From contig CAKURW010000018.1 in NCBI GenBank assembly GCA_934675795.1, positions 1 to 34,730 on the forward strand: a stretch of 34,730 nucleotides of DNA, read 5' to 3'. Of the stretch, positions 7,279 through 15,820 are shown piece after piece. Each line of letters starts with the position of its first letter. The stretch's first letter is position 1. The DNA is from an uncultured Collinsella sp. Lineage in GTDB: Bacteria > Actinomycetota > Coriobacteriia > Coriobacteriales > Coriobacteriaceae. A program made the position numbers and the translations under genes. The notes beneath the pieces are model-generated. The model made no database searches. It had not been told where the DNA came from and worked only from the letters and a program-made list of their open reading frames with translations.

Positions 7279-9993
7279 CTACTCGGTACGGGCAACCTGG
7301 TCGATACGGTAACCCTCGATCTGGTCGCCGGGCTTGATGTCCTGGAAGTTCTCCAGGCCAATACCGCCCTCGGAACCGCTCTTGAGGCTCTTGGCCTCGT
7401 CCTTGTAGTGGCGCATCGAGGCGATCTTGCCGTTGAAGACCACGATGCCGTCGCGCACCAGGCGCACGGAATCGGTCGCGGCGATCTCGCCCTCCTCGAC
7501 GCGGACACCGGCGGCGATACCGACTTTGGGCACCTTGAAGGTGTCCAGGACGGTCGCAGTACCCGTGGCGACCTCGACCTCGGTGGGCTTGAGCATGCCG
7601 ATACGGGCGGCGTCGAGCTCCTCGAGGCACTTGTAGATGACGTCGTAGCAACGGATCTCGACGCCCTCGCGCTCGGCGGCGGAGCGGGCCTTACCGTCGG
7701 GACGGACGCCAAAGCCGATGATGATGGCGTTGGAGGCGTCGGCCAGAACGACGTCGGTCTCGTTGATGGCGCCAACGGCGGAGTGGATCGTGTTGATGCG
7801 AACCTCGGACTGATCCATCTTGTCGAGCGAGTCCTGAAGGGCCTCGATGGAACCCTGGACGTCGGCCTTGATGATCAGGTTGAGCTCCTTGACCTCGGCG
7901 TCGGCAATGGTCTCGAAGAGGTTCTCGAGCGTGACGTGCTTGACGCGGCTCTGCTCCTCGATACGGGCCTTCAGCGAACGCTCGTCGGCCAGCGCACGTG
8001 CCTCGCGCTCGTCCTCGAACACGCGGAACTCGTCACCGGCGTTGGGCACGGACTGCAGGCCCAGGATCTCGACGGCGTCGGAGGGACCGGCCTCGGTGAC
8101 GGCGCGGCCCTTGGGGTCGAGCATGGCGCGGACGCGACCGTAGGTAAGGCCGGCGACCAGCGTATCGCCCACGTGCAGGGTACCGCGGGTCACGAGCACG
8201 GTAGCGACCGAGCCGCGGCCCTTGTCGAGCTTGGCCTCGAGGACGTTGCCCGAGGCAAAGGTGTCCGGGTTGGCCTTGAGCTCGAGTACGTCGGCCTGGA
8301 GCAGCACGGTCTCCAGAAGTTCGTCGATACCGATCTTCTGCTTGGCCGAGATGTTGACGAACATGTTCTGTCCGCCCCACTCCTCGGGGATGACGCCGTA
8401 CTCGGTGAGCTCCTGGCGCACACGGTCGGGGTTGGCGCCCGGCTTATCGATCTTGTTGACGGCGACGACGATGGGTACGCCGGCGGCCTTGGCGTGGTTG
8501 ATCGACTCGACCGTCTGGGGCATAACGCCGTCGTCGGCGGCGACGATCAGGATGACGATGTCGGTCACCTTGGCGCCACGGGCACGCATAGCCGTAAAGG
8601 TGGCGTGACCCGGGGTATCGATAAAGGTGATCTTGCGGTCGTTGATCATAACCTGCGAAGCGCCGATGGCCTGCGTAATGCCGCCCGCCTCGCCGGCAGC
8701 AACGCCGGTGTGACGGATGGCGTCGAGCAGCGACGTCTTGCCGTGGTCGACATGGCCCATGACGGTGACGACTGGGGCGCGCGGCTTGAGGTCAGCGGGA
8801 TCGTCGTAGAACGAGAAGGTGTTCTCCTCCTCGGGGGTAATGATCTTGATCTGGCGGCCCAGGTCGTCGGCGACGAGCTCGACGAGGTCGTCGGACATGG
8901 ACTGCGTCATGGTGAGCGGCGTACCCAGCAGGAACAGGCGCTTGATGATGTCGTTGGCCGGAACGTCGAGCGCCTCGGCAAGCTCCTGGACAGTAACGCC
9001 CTGGGAGACCTTGATGGCGTCGAGGTCCTCGGGGTTCACGCCCTGGGCCAGCGCCTCCTCTATCTTGCGCTCCTCCTGAGCCTTGGCAGCCTCGCGCTCG
9101 CGCTTCTCCTTGCGCTTCTTGCGGCGACCGGTGGACTCGCGAGAGGCCTCCTCGACGGCGGCACGAGCCTCCTCGAGCACCTTCTCGCGGCTGTACTCCT
9201 CGGCCTCGCGAGCCATGCGGCTGTAGTGGTCCTCTTCGTTGTTGTGACCGCCCTTGCGCTTCTTGCCCTTGCCCTGCTTGTCGGGGTTGGGGAAGTCCAT
9301 GCCGGCAGCGACGTTGTTGCTGGCGTTGGTGCGATGGCTGTGCGGACGGCTCTCGGAGGCGTTGCGCTCGGAGTTGTTGTCGGAGGCATTGCGATCGTTA
9401 CGACGGCCACCGCGGCGGTCGTTGTTGCCGCCACGACGGTTACCGCGCTCGGCAGCACGCTCGGCCTTGGCCTTGTCCTCGGCGTCCTTCTTCTCCTTGA
9501 GCACGGTCTCCTGTGCGGCGATCTGGTCGAGCAGCGAACGGAAGCGCGAACCGGAGTCGGAAGCGGGAACGGCGCGGCGCTGAGCCTCGCGGGCAGCCTC
9601 CTCCTTCTCGCGGGCAAGGCGCTCCTGCTCGGCCTTCTTCTTGGCCTCGGCCTCGGCGCGGGCAGCCTCCTCGGCAGCCTGGGCTGCGGCAAACTGGCGA
9701 CGCTCCTCCTCGCGGGCCTTCTCGGCGGCGATGCGCTCGCGCTCGGCCTCGGCGGCGCGAGCGGCCTCCTCGGCGGCAGCTGCCTGCTCCTCGGCCTGCT
9801 TGGCGGCCTCGACTTCCTGGGCGCGGGCCTCGATCACCGAGGCGAGCTGCTTACGGACCATGGCGACATAAGCGTCCTCCAAGGTGGAGGAAGCGGACTT
9901 AGCGGGAATCTTCATATCGGCGAGATGACCCATCAGTTCCTTGGAGGTCATGCCGAACTCTTTGGCCAGGGTGGACACACGGACTTTTGCCAT
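7279..9993 (-). CDS. infB: Translation initiation factor IF-2
   Basis: GTPase that brings initiator fMet-tRNA to the 30S subunit and promotes subunit joining. It starts with an IF2-N domain (MAKVRVSTLAKEFG...), then a long charged, Ala/Glu/Arg-rich and partly coiled-coil linker (about 50-315) with an Asn/Arg/Gly-rich patch near 185-225. A second IF2-N module lies near 325-375. The GTPase domain has GHVDHGKT (413-420), DTPGH (459-463) and NKID (513-516). The C-terminal domains are complete. Length is 904 aa. The ribosome binding site is AAAGGG about 12 nt before the ATG. A 924-codon open frame on the opposite strand is a shadow of its codon bias. Confidence 0.98.
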   Translation of the reverse strand: MAKVRVSTLAKEFGMTSKELMGHLADMKIPAKSASSTLEDAYVAMVRKQLASVIEARAQEVEAAKQAEEQAAAAEEAARAAEAERERIAAEKAREEERRQFAAAQAAEEAARAEAEAKKKAEQERLAREKEEAAREAQRRAVPASDSGSRFRSLLDQIAAQETVLKEKKDAEDKAKAERAAERGNRRGGNNDRRGGRRNDRNASDNNSERNASESRPHSHRTNASNNVAAGMDFPNPDKQGKGKKRKGGHNNEEDHYSRMAREAEEYSREKVLEEARAAVEEASRESTGRRKKRKEKREREAAKAQEERKIEEALAQGVNPEDLDAIKVSQGVTVQELAEALDVPANDIIKRLFLLGTPLTMTQSMSDDLVELVADDLGRQIKIITPEEENTFSFYDDPADLKPRAPVVTVMGHVDHGKTSLLDAIRHTGVAAGEAGGITQAIGASQVMINDRKITFIDTPGHATFTAMRARGAKVTDIVILIVAADDGVMPQTVESINHAKAAGVPIVVAVNKIDKPGANPDRVRQELTEYGVIPEEWGGQNMFVNISAKQKIGIDELLETVLLQADVLELKANPDTFASGNVLEAKLDKGRGSVATVLVTRGTLHVGDTLVAGLTYGRVRAMLDPKGRAVTEAGPSDAVEILGLQSVPNAGDEFRVFEDEREARALADERSLKARIEEQSRVKHVTLENLFETIADAEVKELNLIIKADVQGSIEALQDSLDKMDQSEVRINTIHSAVGAINETDVVLADASNAIIIGFGVRPDGKARSAAEREGVEIRCYDVIYKCLEELDAARIGMLKPTEVEVATGTATVLDTFKVPKVGIAAGVRVEEGEIAATDSVRLVRDGIVVFNGKIASMRHYKDEAKSLKSGSEGGIGLENFQDIKPGDQIEGYRIDQVARTE

Positions 9994-10014
9994 ATGACTT
10001 CACCTACCCTTTCT

Positions 10015-10076
10015 GGCACCTTGGGTGCCTAGAGACTGAACGAGCGTGGGAGACGCGCCGGGACCCGCCCGGCGCG
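10015..10076 (-). other. Two hairpins in the nusA-infB gap
   Basis: The 91-bp gap holds a GC-rich stem (10054-10076, 9 bp with a 5-nt loop) right after the nusA stop and a perfect 6-bp stem, GGCACC-CAA-GGTGCC on the minus strand (10015-10029), just before the infB ribosome binding site. Neither has a U-tract. They may protect or process the mRNA or modulate infB translation; no known riboswitch is recognised. Confidence 0.5.
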
Positions 10077-10084
10077 ACCGCGCG

Positions 10085-11332
10085 CTAGATCAGGTCCTCC
10101 GCATCATCGAAGGCGTCGGTGTCGTGGACACCGCAGAAACGGGAGCCGGGACGAGCCTGGTTGCGGCACTGGATGCCGTCCTCGGACACATACTCGCAGC
10201 GGCGGACGTCCTCGTCCTCCTCGTCACCGATCAGGTCGGCGGCGGGCTCCTCGTGAACGGGAACGTTCTTGAGGATGTCGGCGGCAAGCGTCTCGGACTT
10301 GATGTCGATGTGCCAGCCGGTCAGGCGCGCAGCAAGGCGGGCGTTCTGGCCCTCCTTGCCGATGGCGAGGGACAACTGGTCGTCGGGCACGATGACACCG
10401 GCGTAGGCCTTCTCCTCGTCGATGAGGACGCGGGTGACCTTAGCGGGCGACAGGGCGTTGGCGACGTAGACGGCAGGATCGGCATCCCACAGGATGACGT
10501 CGACGCGCTCGCCGCGGAGCTCGCCCACGACAGCGCGAACACGGCTGCCCTTGGGGCCAACGCAGGCGCCCACGGGATCCAGACGGTCGTCGAGCGAGTG
10601 GACGGCGACCTTGGAGCGCTGGCCGGGCTCGCGGGCGATCGACTTGATCTGGACGGTGCCCTCATAGATCTCGGGCACCTCCTGCTCAAACAGACGACGC
10701 ATGAGCTCGGGGTGGGTACGGGAGATGACAATCGGCGGACGGCTGTGCTCGCCGCGAACCGGCTGCAGGTTGGAGTTGGGGTCGCGAACGTCGATGATCA
10801 CGGCCTTGATGTGCTGGTTGTGCAGGTAGCGCTCGCCCATCGGACGCTCGTTGCGCTCATTCTCGTAACGACGCTGATCGAAGTGCGGCAGCTCGGCCTC
10901 GACGCCCTCGCGGATCTTGACGATCGTGAAGTCGGGCGTGGACTGCAGCACGGTACCGCTGATGAGGTCGCCGATGCGGCCGGAGAACTCCTCGTAGATC
11001 TGCTCGCGGGCGGAGTTGCGCACGATAGCGTTGATCTCGGCCTTAGCGTGCTGGGCAGCAATGCGGCTCGTGTTCTTGGGGGTGACGTCGATCTCCTCGA
11101 ACTCGGTGAAGTTACCCTCCTCGTCCATGGAATCGTCAATCGGCTCCAGACGGTAGACGTAGATCTTGCCGGTGGTGCGGTCGATGGTCACCTTGGCGCC
11201 CCACTCAAGATGCAGGATCTCGGCATAGCTCTTGGCGAGCGACTGCTCCAGGCGGTCGATCAGGTAGAGCTGGTCGATGTGCTTCTCCTGGCAAAGCTCC
11301 ATCAGGGCGGACATCATGTCGGATGCTGCCAT
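10085..11332 (-). CDS. nusA: Transcription termination/antitermination factor NusA with C-terminal Cys/His motif
   Basis: RNA polymerase-associated pausing and antitermination factor. It has the N-terminal polymerase-binding domain (1-115), S1 domain (about 120-190), KH1 with [10 protein letters not shown] (256-265) and KH2 with [10 protein letters not shown] (322-331). After a short acidic linker comes an extra tail with C379, C389, C400 and H403 (C-X9-C-X10-C-X2-H), then an acidic end. This tail is not part of a standard NusA and looks like a small zinc finger. The E. coli-type acidic repeats are absent. The ATG follows the rimP stop by 1 bp, with GGAAAG inside the rimP end. No ylxR gene lies between nusA and infB, where many Gram-positives have one. 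Confidence 0.97.
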   Translation of the reverse strand: MAASDMMSALMELCQEKHIDQLYLIDRLEQSLAKSYAEILHLEWGAKVTIDRTTGKIYVYRLEPIDDSMDEEGNFTEFEEIDVTPKNTSRIAAQHAKAEINAIVRNSAREQIYEEFSGRIGDLISGTVLQSTPDFTIVKIREGVEAELPHFDQRRYENERNERPMGERYLHNQHIKAVIIDVRDPNSNLQPVRGEHSRPPIVISRTHPELMRRLFEQEVPEIYEGTVQIKSIAREPGQRSKVAVHSLDDRLDPVGACVGPKGSRVRAVVGELRGERVDVILWDADPAVYVANALSPAKVTRVLIDEEKAYAGVIVPDDQLSLAIGKEGQNARLAARLTGWHIDIKSETLAADILKNVPVHEEPAADLIGDEEDEDVRRCEYVSEDGIQCRNQARPGSRFCGVHDTDAFDDAEDLI

Positions 11333-11333
11333 C

Positions 11334-11828
11334 TTACTTTCCTTCCTTCGCGGGCTTGAAGTCGTAGGTGGGCTTCAACTTGCACTTTTTAACATCAGAG
11401 AAATCGAGGGTGACGGACTCGCCGTCCTCGAGCTCGAGGGTCACGTTCGCCTCAGTGGCGGCGGCAATCTTGCCGGCGTACTTGCGACGGCCCTCGGTGG
11501 CGGTGGAGGTGAGCTCGCAGTTCTCGCCCACAAAGCGGGCAAAGTCGCACGGGCGGCGCAGCGGGCGCGCCATACCCGGGCTCGACACCTCGAGCGTATA
11601 GCTCGAAGAGATAGGGTCGAGCTCCTCGATCACATCGCCGACCCACTTGGTGTTGGCCGTGACGTCGTTGAGCGACAGGCTCTGACCCTCGGCACCCTCG
11701 ATACGCACGCGTACGCAGGGGGCCTTGGTGGCACCCACGAGCTCGACGTCGACGATGTCGACATCGTGCTGGGGAGCGACGGCCTCGAGCGCGTCGATGA
11801 TCGCCTGCTCGGTCTTGGTCTTGACCAT
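11334..11828 (-). CDS. rimP: Ribosome maturation factor RimP
   Basis: Assists 30S assembly. The family core is visible: VDIVDVELVG near the N-terminus, CVRVRIEG, and the hallmark YTLEVSSPGMARPLRRPCDF in the middle, followed by the SH3-like C-terminal domain ending in a Lys-rich tail. The frame stays open 85 codons further upstream, but that part crosses a terminator hairpin and a promoter and has no similarity to the family. The ATG at 11828 is preceded by a very good GGAGGTG (11834-11840), giving 164 aa, the expected size. First gene of the operon. Confidence 0.95.
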   Translation of the reverse strand: MVKTKTEQAIIDALEAVAPQHDVDIVDVELVGATKAPCVRVRIEGAEGQSLSLNDVTANTKWVGDVIEELDPISSSYTLEVSSPGMARPLRRPCDFARFVGENCELTSTATEGRRKYAGKIAAATEANVTLELEDGESVTLDFSDVKKCKLKPTYDFKPAKEGK

Positions 11829-11848
11829 TGCGGCACCTCCATCCATAC

Positions 11849-11880
11849 AAAAAAGAAGCGGGGCCGAAACCCCACTTCTT
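11849..11880 (-). terminator. Terminator-like hairpin in the rimP leader (possible attenuator)
   Basis: On the minus strand an 11-bp stem, AAGAAGTGGGG paired with CCCCGCTTCTT (one G.U), closes a 6-nt TTTCGG loop and runs straight into a T-tract. It lies between the promoter and the rimP ribosome binding site, 8 nt from the latter. The stem is better on the minus strand (G.U instead of C-A), so it is oriented to act on the rimP operon. Leaders with terminators before rimP are known in other bacteria. No alternative antiterminator fold is obvious. Confidence 0.75.
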
Positions 11881-11906
11881 TCAATTACAACTTCATTTGC
11901 AAGCAA

Positions 11907-11935
11907 ACTATAACAATAGCTGCGGAAACGTGCAA
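11907..11935 (-). promoter_or_regulatory. Promoter of the rimP-nusA-infB operon
   Basis: On the minus strand TTGCAC (11930-11935), a 17-bp spacer and TATAGT (11907-11912) give a near-consensus sigma70 promoter. The predicted start near 11900 gives a 5' leader of about 72 nt that contains the terminator-like hairpin. Confidence 0.8.
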
Positions 11936-12184
11936 GCACAGTACGAATCTGCAGGTCAGCGTGCGCACAGCTTCTCCACAAGAATAGGACAATTGGCCGA
12001 GGAGCCCCATGCGGCGCACCCTCAACAGCCCCAAAACGGGCCATGCGTCCCAACCCGCCAAGCGAATCGGGCCCTATGGGCATTCCTCTCTTGGGTGCAC
12101 ATCGGCCAGACTACAGCTAGGGACATTCTGCAGCAAAAGGCCGGCCGCGCGCATTGGCCGCACAACCTTCCAAAACCCTACGGC
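11936..12184. other. Intergenic stretch without a recognised feature
   Basis: About 250 bp between the divergent rimP promoter and the lipoprotein gene. It must hold the lipoprotein promoter, but only weak matches are present (for example TTGGGT near 12093 with TACAGC about 15 bp later). Open frames crossing it lack a ribosome binding site or similarity to anything recognised. Confidence 0.5.
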
Positions 12185-12196
12185 AAGGAGGCACCC

Positions 12197-12769
12197 ATGA
12201 AACGTCTCGGCACCCTCTGCACGACCGCGCTCGCCATCGCAGTCTGCTCGTTCGCCCTGATGGGATGCAGCAATATCGATGGCAAAACCGGACCATCTGA
12301 GCCGAATCCCGGAAGCACCGAAGCTGCCGAGGAAACGACGCCACAGGGTAGCTTCGATAAAATCAACGAAGACGAAATCGATCCCCAGGGCCTGAGTCCC
12401 GACCCCCAAGAACAGTTCCCCATCGACCTTGAGGTAGACGAGAACGTCCATGTTACCTGCGTGGGCAAGGACACCGACGGTTACGGGGACGCCGCGCTCG
12501 TCTTTACGGTGTCCAACAACACCGGTGTCGACATGATGTTTGGCGATGTGGACTCCTATGCCTACGTCAACGGCGTGGTCCGCGATGTGCGCATGCGCCA
12601 GCAGGTCGCAGCGGGCAAGGAAACGCGCGCCATGCTCACCTTTGTAGGCACCTTCGACGACCCGGACTTTGATGTGAACAACGACCTCAACGACATCTAC
12701 CTCAACATCTGGATGTTCGAAGAGGCAACGGGCAACGTTTACTTTAGGGACCTGGTACACATCCCGTAG
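12197..12769 (+). CDS. Small secreted lipoprotein, function unknown
   Basis: The start is set by a perfect AAGGAGG (12185-12191) 5 nt before the ATG; the open frame further upstream is ignored. The 190-aa product has a classic lipoprotein signal: Lys-Arg at the N-terminus, a hydrophobic core and lipobox LMGC with Cys24. A Pro/Ser/Thr/Glu linker (about 27-75) follows. The C-terminal 110 residues look like a single beta-sandwich (VHVTCVGKDTDGYGDAALVFTVSNNTG...), resembling small domains of other actinobacterial and Firmicute lipoproteins, but I cannot name the family. One of only two plus-strand genes here; it faces leuS tail to tail. A surface-exposed role is inference. Confidence 0.88.
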   Translation: MKRLGTLCTTALAIAVCSFALMGCSNIDGKTGPSEPNPGSTEAAEETTPQGSFDKINEDEIDPQGLSPDPQEQFPIDLEVDENVHVTCVGKDTDGYGDAALVFTVSNNTGVDMMFGDVDSYAYVNGVVRDVRMRQQVAAGKETRAMLTFVGTFDDPDFDVNNDLNDIYLNIWMFEEATGNVYFRDLVHIP

Positions 12770-12810
12770 AAGACGGTGCGACGCACTGACTAAGCAGGGC
12801 ACACAACACA

Positions 12811-12846
12811 AAACGAGGGACGACCCAACCGGACCGTCCCTCGTTT
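12811..12846. terminator. Bidirectional terminator between the lipoprotein gene and leuS
   Basis: A perfect 12-bp stem, AAACGAGGGACG with CGTCCCTCGTTT, encloses a 12-nt loop. A-rich and T-rich sides on both strands suit termination of both convergent genes. Confidence 0.85.
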
Positions 12847-12873
12847 ATTGCATGTCAGCTTTACGCGCAGCGC

Positions 12874-15450
12874 TTACTTGACCACAAGGTTGACCAGCTT
12901 GCCGGGCACGCAGATGGCCTTGACGACCGTCTTGCCCTCGAGCCACTTGGCGACGGCTTCCTCAGCGACAGCCTGCATCTCCTCGTTGGAGGCGTCGCGG
13001 GCCACGTCGATGCGGCCGCGGACCTTGCCGAGCACCTGGACGACGATCTGCACCGTGTCCTCGATGGACTCGGCCAGGTCGAACTCGGGCCAGGCGGCGG
13101 TGTAGGCGTTGCCCTCGCAGCCGAGCGCCTCGTGCCACAGCTCGTCGGCCCAGAACGGGCAGATGGGGGCAAGAACGCTCACGATATCCTTAGCCACGCC
13201 ATAGCACAGCGCCTTGTCACGGGAAGCGACCTCAGTGGCGTTGAGGTAGGCGCTCGCCGCGTTAACGAGCTCCATGACGGCCGAGATGGCGGTGTTGAAC
13301 TGGCCACGATCGAAGTCCGCGGTGCACTTGGCGATGGTGCGGTGACGCTCGCGATAGAGCTTCATCGCAACCTCGTCGAGCGCGGACTTGTCAAAGGCCA
13401 CGTTGGCGTCGCCGGACTGGACGAGCTGCCAAACGATACGCCAGGCGCGCTTGATGAAGCGGTTGGCGCCCTCAACGGCCTTGGGATCCCAGTCGAAGTC
13501 CTTCTCGGGCGGGGCGATAAACAAGATCGCCAGACGCATGGTGTCCGCGCCGTAGGGCTCGATAACCGAGCTCGGGGGCACGACATTGCCCTTGGACTTG
13601 GACATGGTGTCGCCGTTCTCGTCCTTGACCATGCCCTGGCACAGCAGGTTAGTGAAGGGCTCGTCCACGCTCAGCAGGCCCAGGTCGCGCAGCGCCTTGG
13701 TAAAGAAGCGGCTGTAGAGCAGGTGCAGAATGGCGTGCTCGATGCCGCCGATGTAGTTATCGACGGGCATCCAACGGTCGGCGGCCTCTCGGGAGAAGGG
13801 CAACTCGGTGTTGTGAGGATCGGTATAGCGCAGGTAATACCAGCTGGAGCAGGTGAAAGTGTCCATGGTATCGGTCTCGCGCTTGGCCGGGCGGCCGCAG
13901 ACCGGGCAGGTGGTCTCATAGAACTCCTTGCACTCGGCGAGGGTTTCGCCGGCGCCCAGGTCCAAGTTCTCGGGCAGCGTCACCGGCAGCTGATCCTCGG
14001 GCACGGGCACGATGCCGCAGTGCTCGCAGTGGATAGCCGGGATGGGGTTGCCCCAATAGCGCTGGCGGCTGATGAGCCAGTCGCGCAGACGGAACTCGAC
14101 CTTGCGACGACCGCAGCCCATGGCCTCGAGGTCGGCCACGATCGCAGCCTCGCCCTCGGAGTGCTTACCGCCGCGCATGCCGGTGTACTTGCCGGACTGG
14201 ACCAGCGTGCCCTCGGCAGCGTGGGCACAATCCCAGTCGACGGTCTCGGCATGGAAGGTATCGATGGTCTCGCCGCTGGCCTCGACGGCAGCGCGATCGT
14301 CATCGTCCAGGATAATCGGCACGATCGGCAGGTCGTACTTGCGGGCAAACTCAAAGTCGCGCTGGTCGCCACAGGGAACGGCCATGACGGCGCCGGTGCC
14401 GTAGTCGGCCACGACGTAGTCGGCAACCCACACGGGGACCTTCTCGCCGTTGACGGGGTTCACGACGTAGCGGCCGGTAAAGGCACCGTGCTTCTCGAGG
14501 GTGCCCTGGGCACGCTCGACGGCAGAGATATGCTTGGAGTCCTCGACGATCTTGGTGACGGCCTCCTCGTACTCCGTGCCCTCGACGAGCTCATGCAGGC
14601 CGGCGTACTCGGGAGCCAGGACAAAGAAGGAAACACCGAAGAGCGTATCGGCACGCGTGGTGAAGACGGTGATCTTGCCCTCATCGCCCTCGATGGGATC
14701 GCCATCCTGGTCGCACAGGGTAAAGTCGACCTCGGCGCCCTCGGAGCGACCGATCCAGTTGGCCTGCATCTGCTTGACGCGCTCGGGCCAGCCGGGGAGC
14801 TTCTCCAGGTCGTCGAGCAGCTCCTGAGAGTACTCGGTAATCTTGTAGTACCACTGCTCAAGGTCGCGCTTCTCGGGCTCGGTGCCGCAGCGCCAGCACT
14901 TACCCTCGGTAACCTGCTCGTTGGCCAGAACGGTCTTGCAATTGGGGCACCAGTTGACCGGGTTCTTCTTACGGTAGACCAGGCCCTTTTCCCACATCTT
15001 CTCAAAGATCCACTGGCCCCAGCGGTAGTAGTCGGGGCTGCAGGTCTTGACCATGCGATCCAGATCGTAGGAGAAGCCCATGCGCTTCATCGTGGCGAGC
15101 GCCTGGTCCATATTCTTATACGTCCAGGCGGCAGCCTGCGTGTTGTGCTTAATAGCGGCGTTCTCGGCGGGCAGGCCAAAGGCGTCAAAGCCGATGGGAT
15201 GCAGCACGTCGTAGCCGCGCATGCGGGCCTGACGGGCCATAGCATCGCCGATGGTATAGTTGCGAGCGTGGCCCATGTGCAGGTCGCCCGACGGATACGG
15301 GAACATCTCGAGCACGTACTTCTTGGGCTTGCTGTCGTCGGTGTCGACGGCAAAGAGGCTGGAGTCCTCCCAGGCCTTCATCCATCGGGACTCAATGGCC
15401 TGCGCGTCGTAGACAGGGATCTCGTCCTTATGATCTGTGCAATCGCACAT
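12874..15450 (-). CDS. leuS: Leucyl-tRNA synthetase
   Basis: Class I synthetase charging tRNA-Leu. The HIGH motif appears as HMGH (58-61) within [15 protein letters not shown], and the KMSKS motif as MSKSK (616-620). Cys pairs WCPNC and CWRCG (zinc ribbon, about 168-190), and CEHCG with CPVCG further on, mark zinc modules. The CP1 editing domain lies between about 225 and 420, with the threonine-rich editing segment. Length 858 aa is normal for bacteria. The ATG has AAAGGAG 5 nt upstream (15456-15462). It is preceded by a giant hairpin and no T-box signature is visible. Confidence 0.98.
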   Translation of the reverse strand: MCDCTDHKDEIPVYDAQAIESRWMKAWEDSSLFAVDTDDSKPKKYVLEMFPYPSGDLHMGHARNYTIGDAMARQARMRGYDVLHPIGFDAFGLPAENAAIKHNTQAAAWTYKNMDQALATMKRMGFSYDLDRMVKTCSPDYYRWGQWIFEKMWEKGLVYRKKNPVNWCPNCKTVLANEQVTEGKCWRCGTEPEKRDLEQWYYKITEYSQELLDDLEKLPGWPERVKQMQANWIGRSEGAEVDFTLCDQDGDPIEGDEGKITVFTTRADTLFGVSFFVLAPEYAGLHELVEGTEYEEAVTKIVEDSKHISAVERAQGTLEKHGAFTGRYVVNPVNGEKVPVWVADYVVADYGTGAVMAVPCGDQRDFEFARKYDLPIVPIILDDDDRAAVEASGETIDTFHAETVDWDCAHAAEGTLVQSGKYTGMRGGKHSEGEAAIVADLEAMGCGRRKVEFRLRDWLISRQRYWGNPIPAIHCEHCGIVPVPEDQLPVTLPENLDLGAGETLAECKEFYETTCPVCGRPAKRETDTMDTFTCSSWYYLRYTDPHNTELPFSREAADRWMPVDNYIGGIEHAILHLLYSRFFTKALRDLGLLSVDEPFTNLLCQGMVKDENGDTMSKSKGNVVPPSSVIEPYGADTMRLAILFIAPPEKDFDWDPKAVEGANRFIKRAWRIVWQLVQSGDANVAFDKSALDEVAMKLYRERHRTIAKCTADFDRGQFNTAISAVMELVNAASAYLNATEVASRDKALCYGVAKDIVSVLAPICPFWADELWHEALGCEGNAYTAAWPEFDLAESIEDTVQIVVQVLGKVRGRIDVARDASNEEMQAVAEEAVAKWLEGKTVVKAICVPGKLVNLVVK

Positions 15451-15460
15451 ATCAGCTCCT

Positions 15461-15601
15461 TTAATCTTAGCTGGGGTCGGTCGGCTTAGCTTTGTTCGCT
15501 ACTGCGGACAGTCCTGCGCAAGACGAAGAGCACATTAAGTGCTCTTCTTTGCGTGCGGAACTTGTAGCGAACAAAGCTAAGCCGACCGACCCTAAGGTTA
15601 A
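15461..15601 (-). repeat. Long inverted repeat forming a giant hairpin ahead of leuS
   Basis: A perfect 29-bp inverted repeat (left arm 15474-15502, right arm 15564-15592) encloses 61 nt that themselves fold: a 9-bp stem GAAGAGCAC with GTGCTCTTC around ATTAA, extended by imperfect pairs on both sides. Outside the arms the pairing resumes to TTAA on both ends (15461 and 15601) with a 2-nt bulge. If the extended -10 at 15610 is used, almost the whole leuS leader is this hairpin, ending at the ribosome binding site. It could be a leader regulator, a processing site or an inserted MITE-like element. Confidence 0.8.
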
Positions 15602-15609
15602 CTTGACTG

Positions 15610-15618
15610 ATGATAGCA
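15610..15618 (-). promoter_or_regulatory. Candidate extended -10 promoter for leuS
   Basis: On the minus strand TGCTATCAT gives a TGn extended -10 with TATCAT; a -35 box is not convincing. The start would fall near 15603, exactly at the outer end of the long hairpin. Confidence 0.45.
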
Positions 15619-15626
15619 AATACGAC

Positions 15627-15661
15627 AAGCGAGATGCCTGCAACTTACAGGCATCTCGCTT
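15627..15661. terminator. Hairpin terminator in the guaB-leuS gap
   Basis: A perfect 14-bp stem, AAGCGAGATGCCTG with CAGGCATCTCGCTT, encloses a 7-nt loop. It lies about 160 bp past the guaB stop and before the leuS promoter on the same strand, so it probably insulates leuS from guaB. The U-tract is short on both strands. Confidence 0.65.
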
Positions 15662-15740
15662 TATCTAAATAACGTGGTTGTGAATCAACCAATAATTGTT
15701 ACCCGCCCAAGCATGGTCGGGTTTTCCAAGTGCCGCAGAT

Positions 15741-15796
15741 TGCCGTGAAAGAGGAGCGACGCGTACTTTGGTACGCGAGCGACGGTTTGAACGGCA
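15741..15796. repeat. Dispersed intergenic repeat, copy A
   Basis: This 56-bp element matches 23293-23349 in all but a few bases and one gap. It begins TGCCG and ends CGGCA, and carries a central hairpin GCGTAC-TTTG-GTACGC. In copy A further pairing (GCCGCA before, TGCGGT after) extends the outer stem. It lies about 25 bp past the guaB stop. The same placement just after a gene end is seen for copy B. Confidence 0.85.
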
Positions 15797-15820
15797 AGGT
15801 GCGGTGCCTGGGAAAGCCGC

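Noticed and set aside
7258..10032. A 924-codon open frame on the plus strand, opposite infB, rich in Leu/Gly/Ala/Val
   Set aside because: It mirrors infB codon by codon, which has all IF-2 motifs. High GC and codon bias keep the antisense frame open. No ribosome binding site or recognisable domain.
11829..12083. N-terminal extension of rimP by 85 codons
   Set aside because: It would cross the promoter and the hairpin, while GGAGGTG sits right before the ATG at 11828 and the resulting length fits the family.
13132..15489. Long plus-strand frame opposite leuS
   Set aside because: Shadow of leuS; it also runs into the long inverted repeat and has no start signal.
15461..15601. T-box riboswitch before leuS
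   Set aside because: No AGGGTGGNACCGCG-type antiterminator motif and no specifier-loop layout; the structure is one continuous hairpin.
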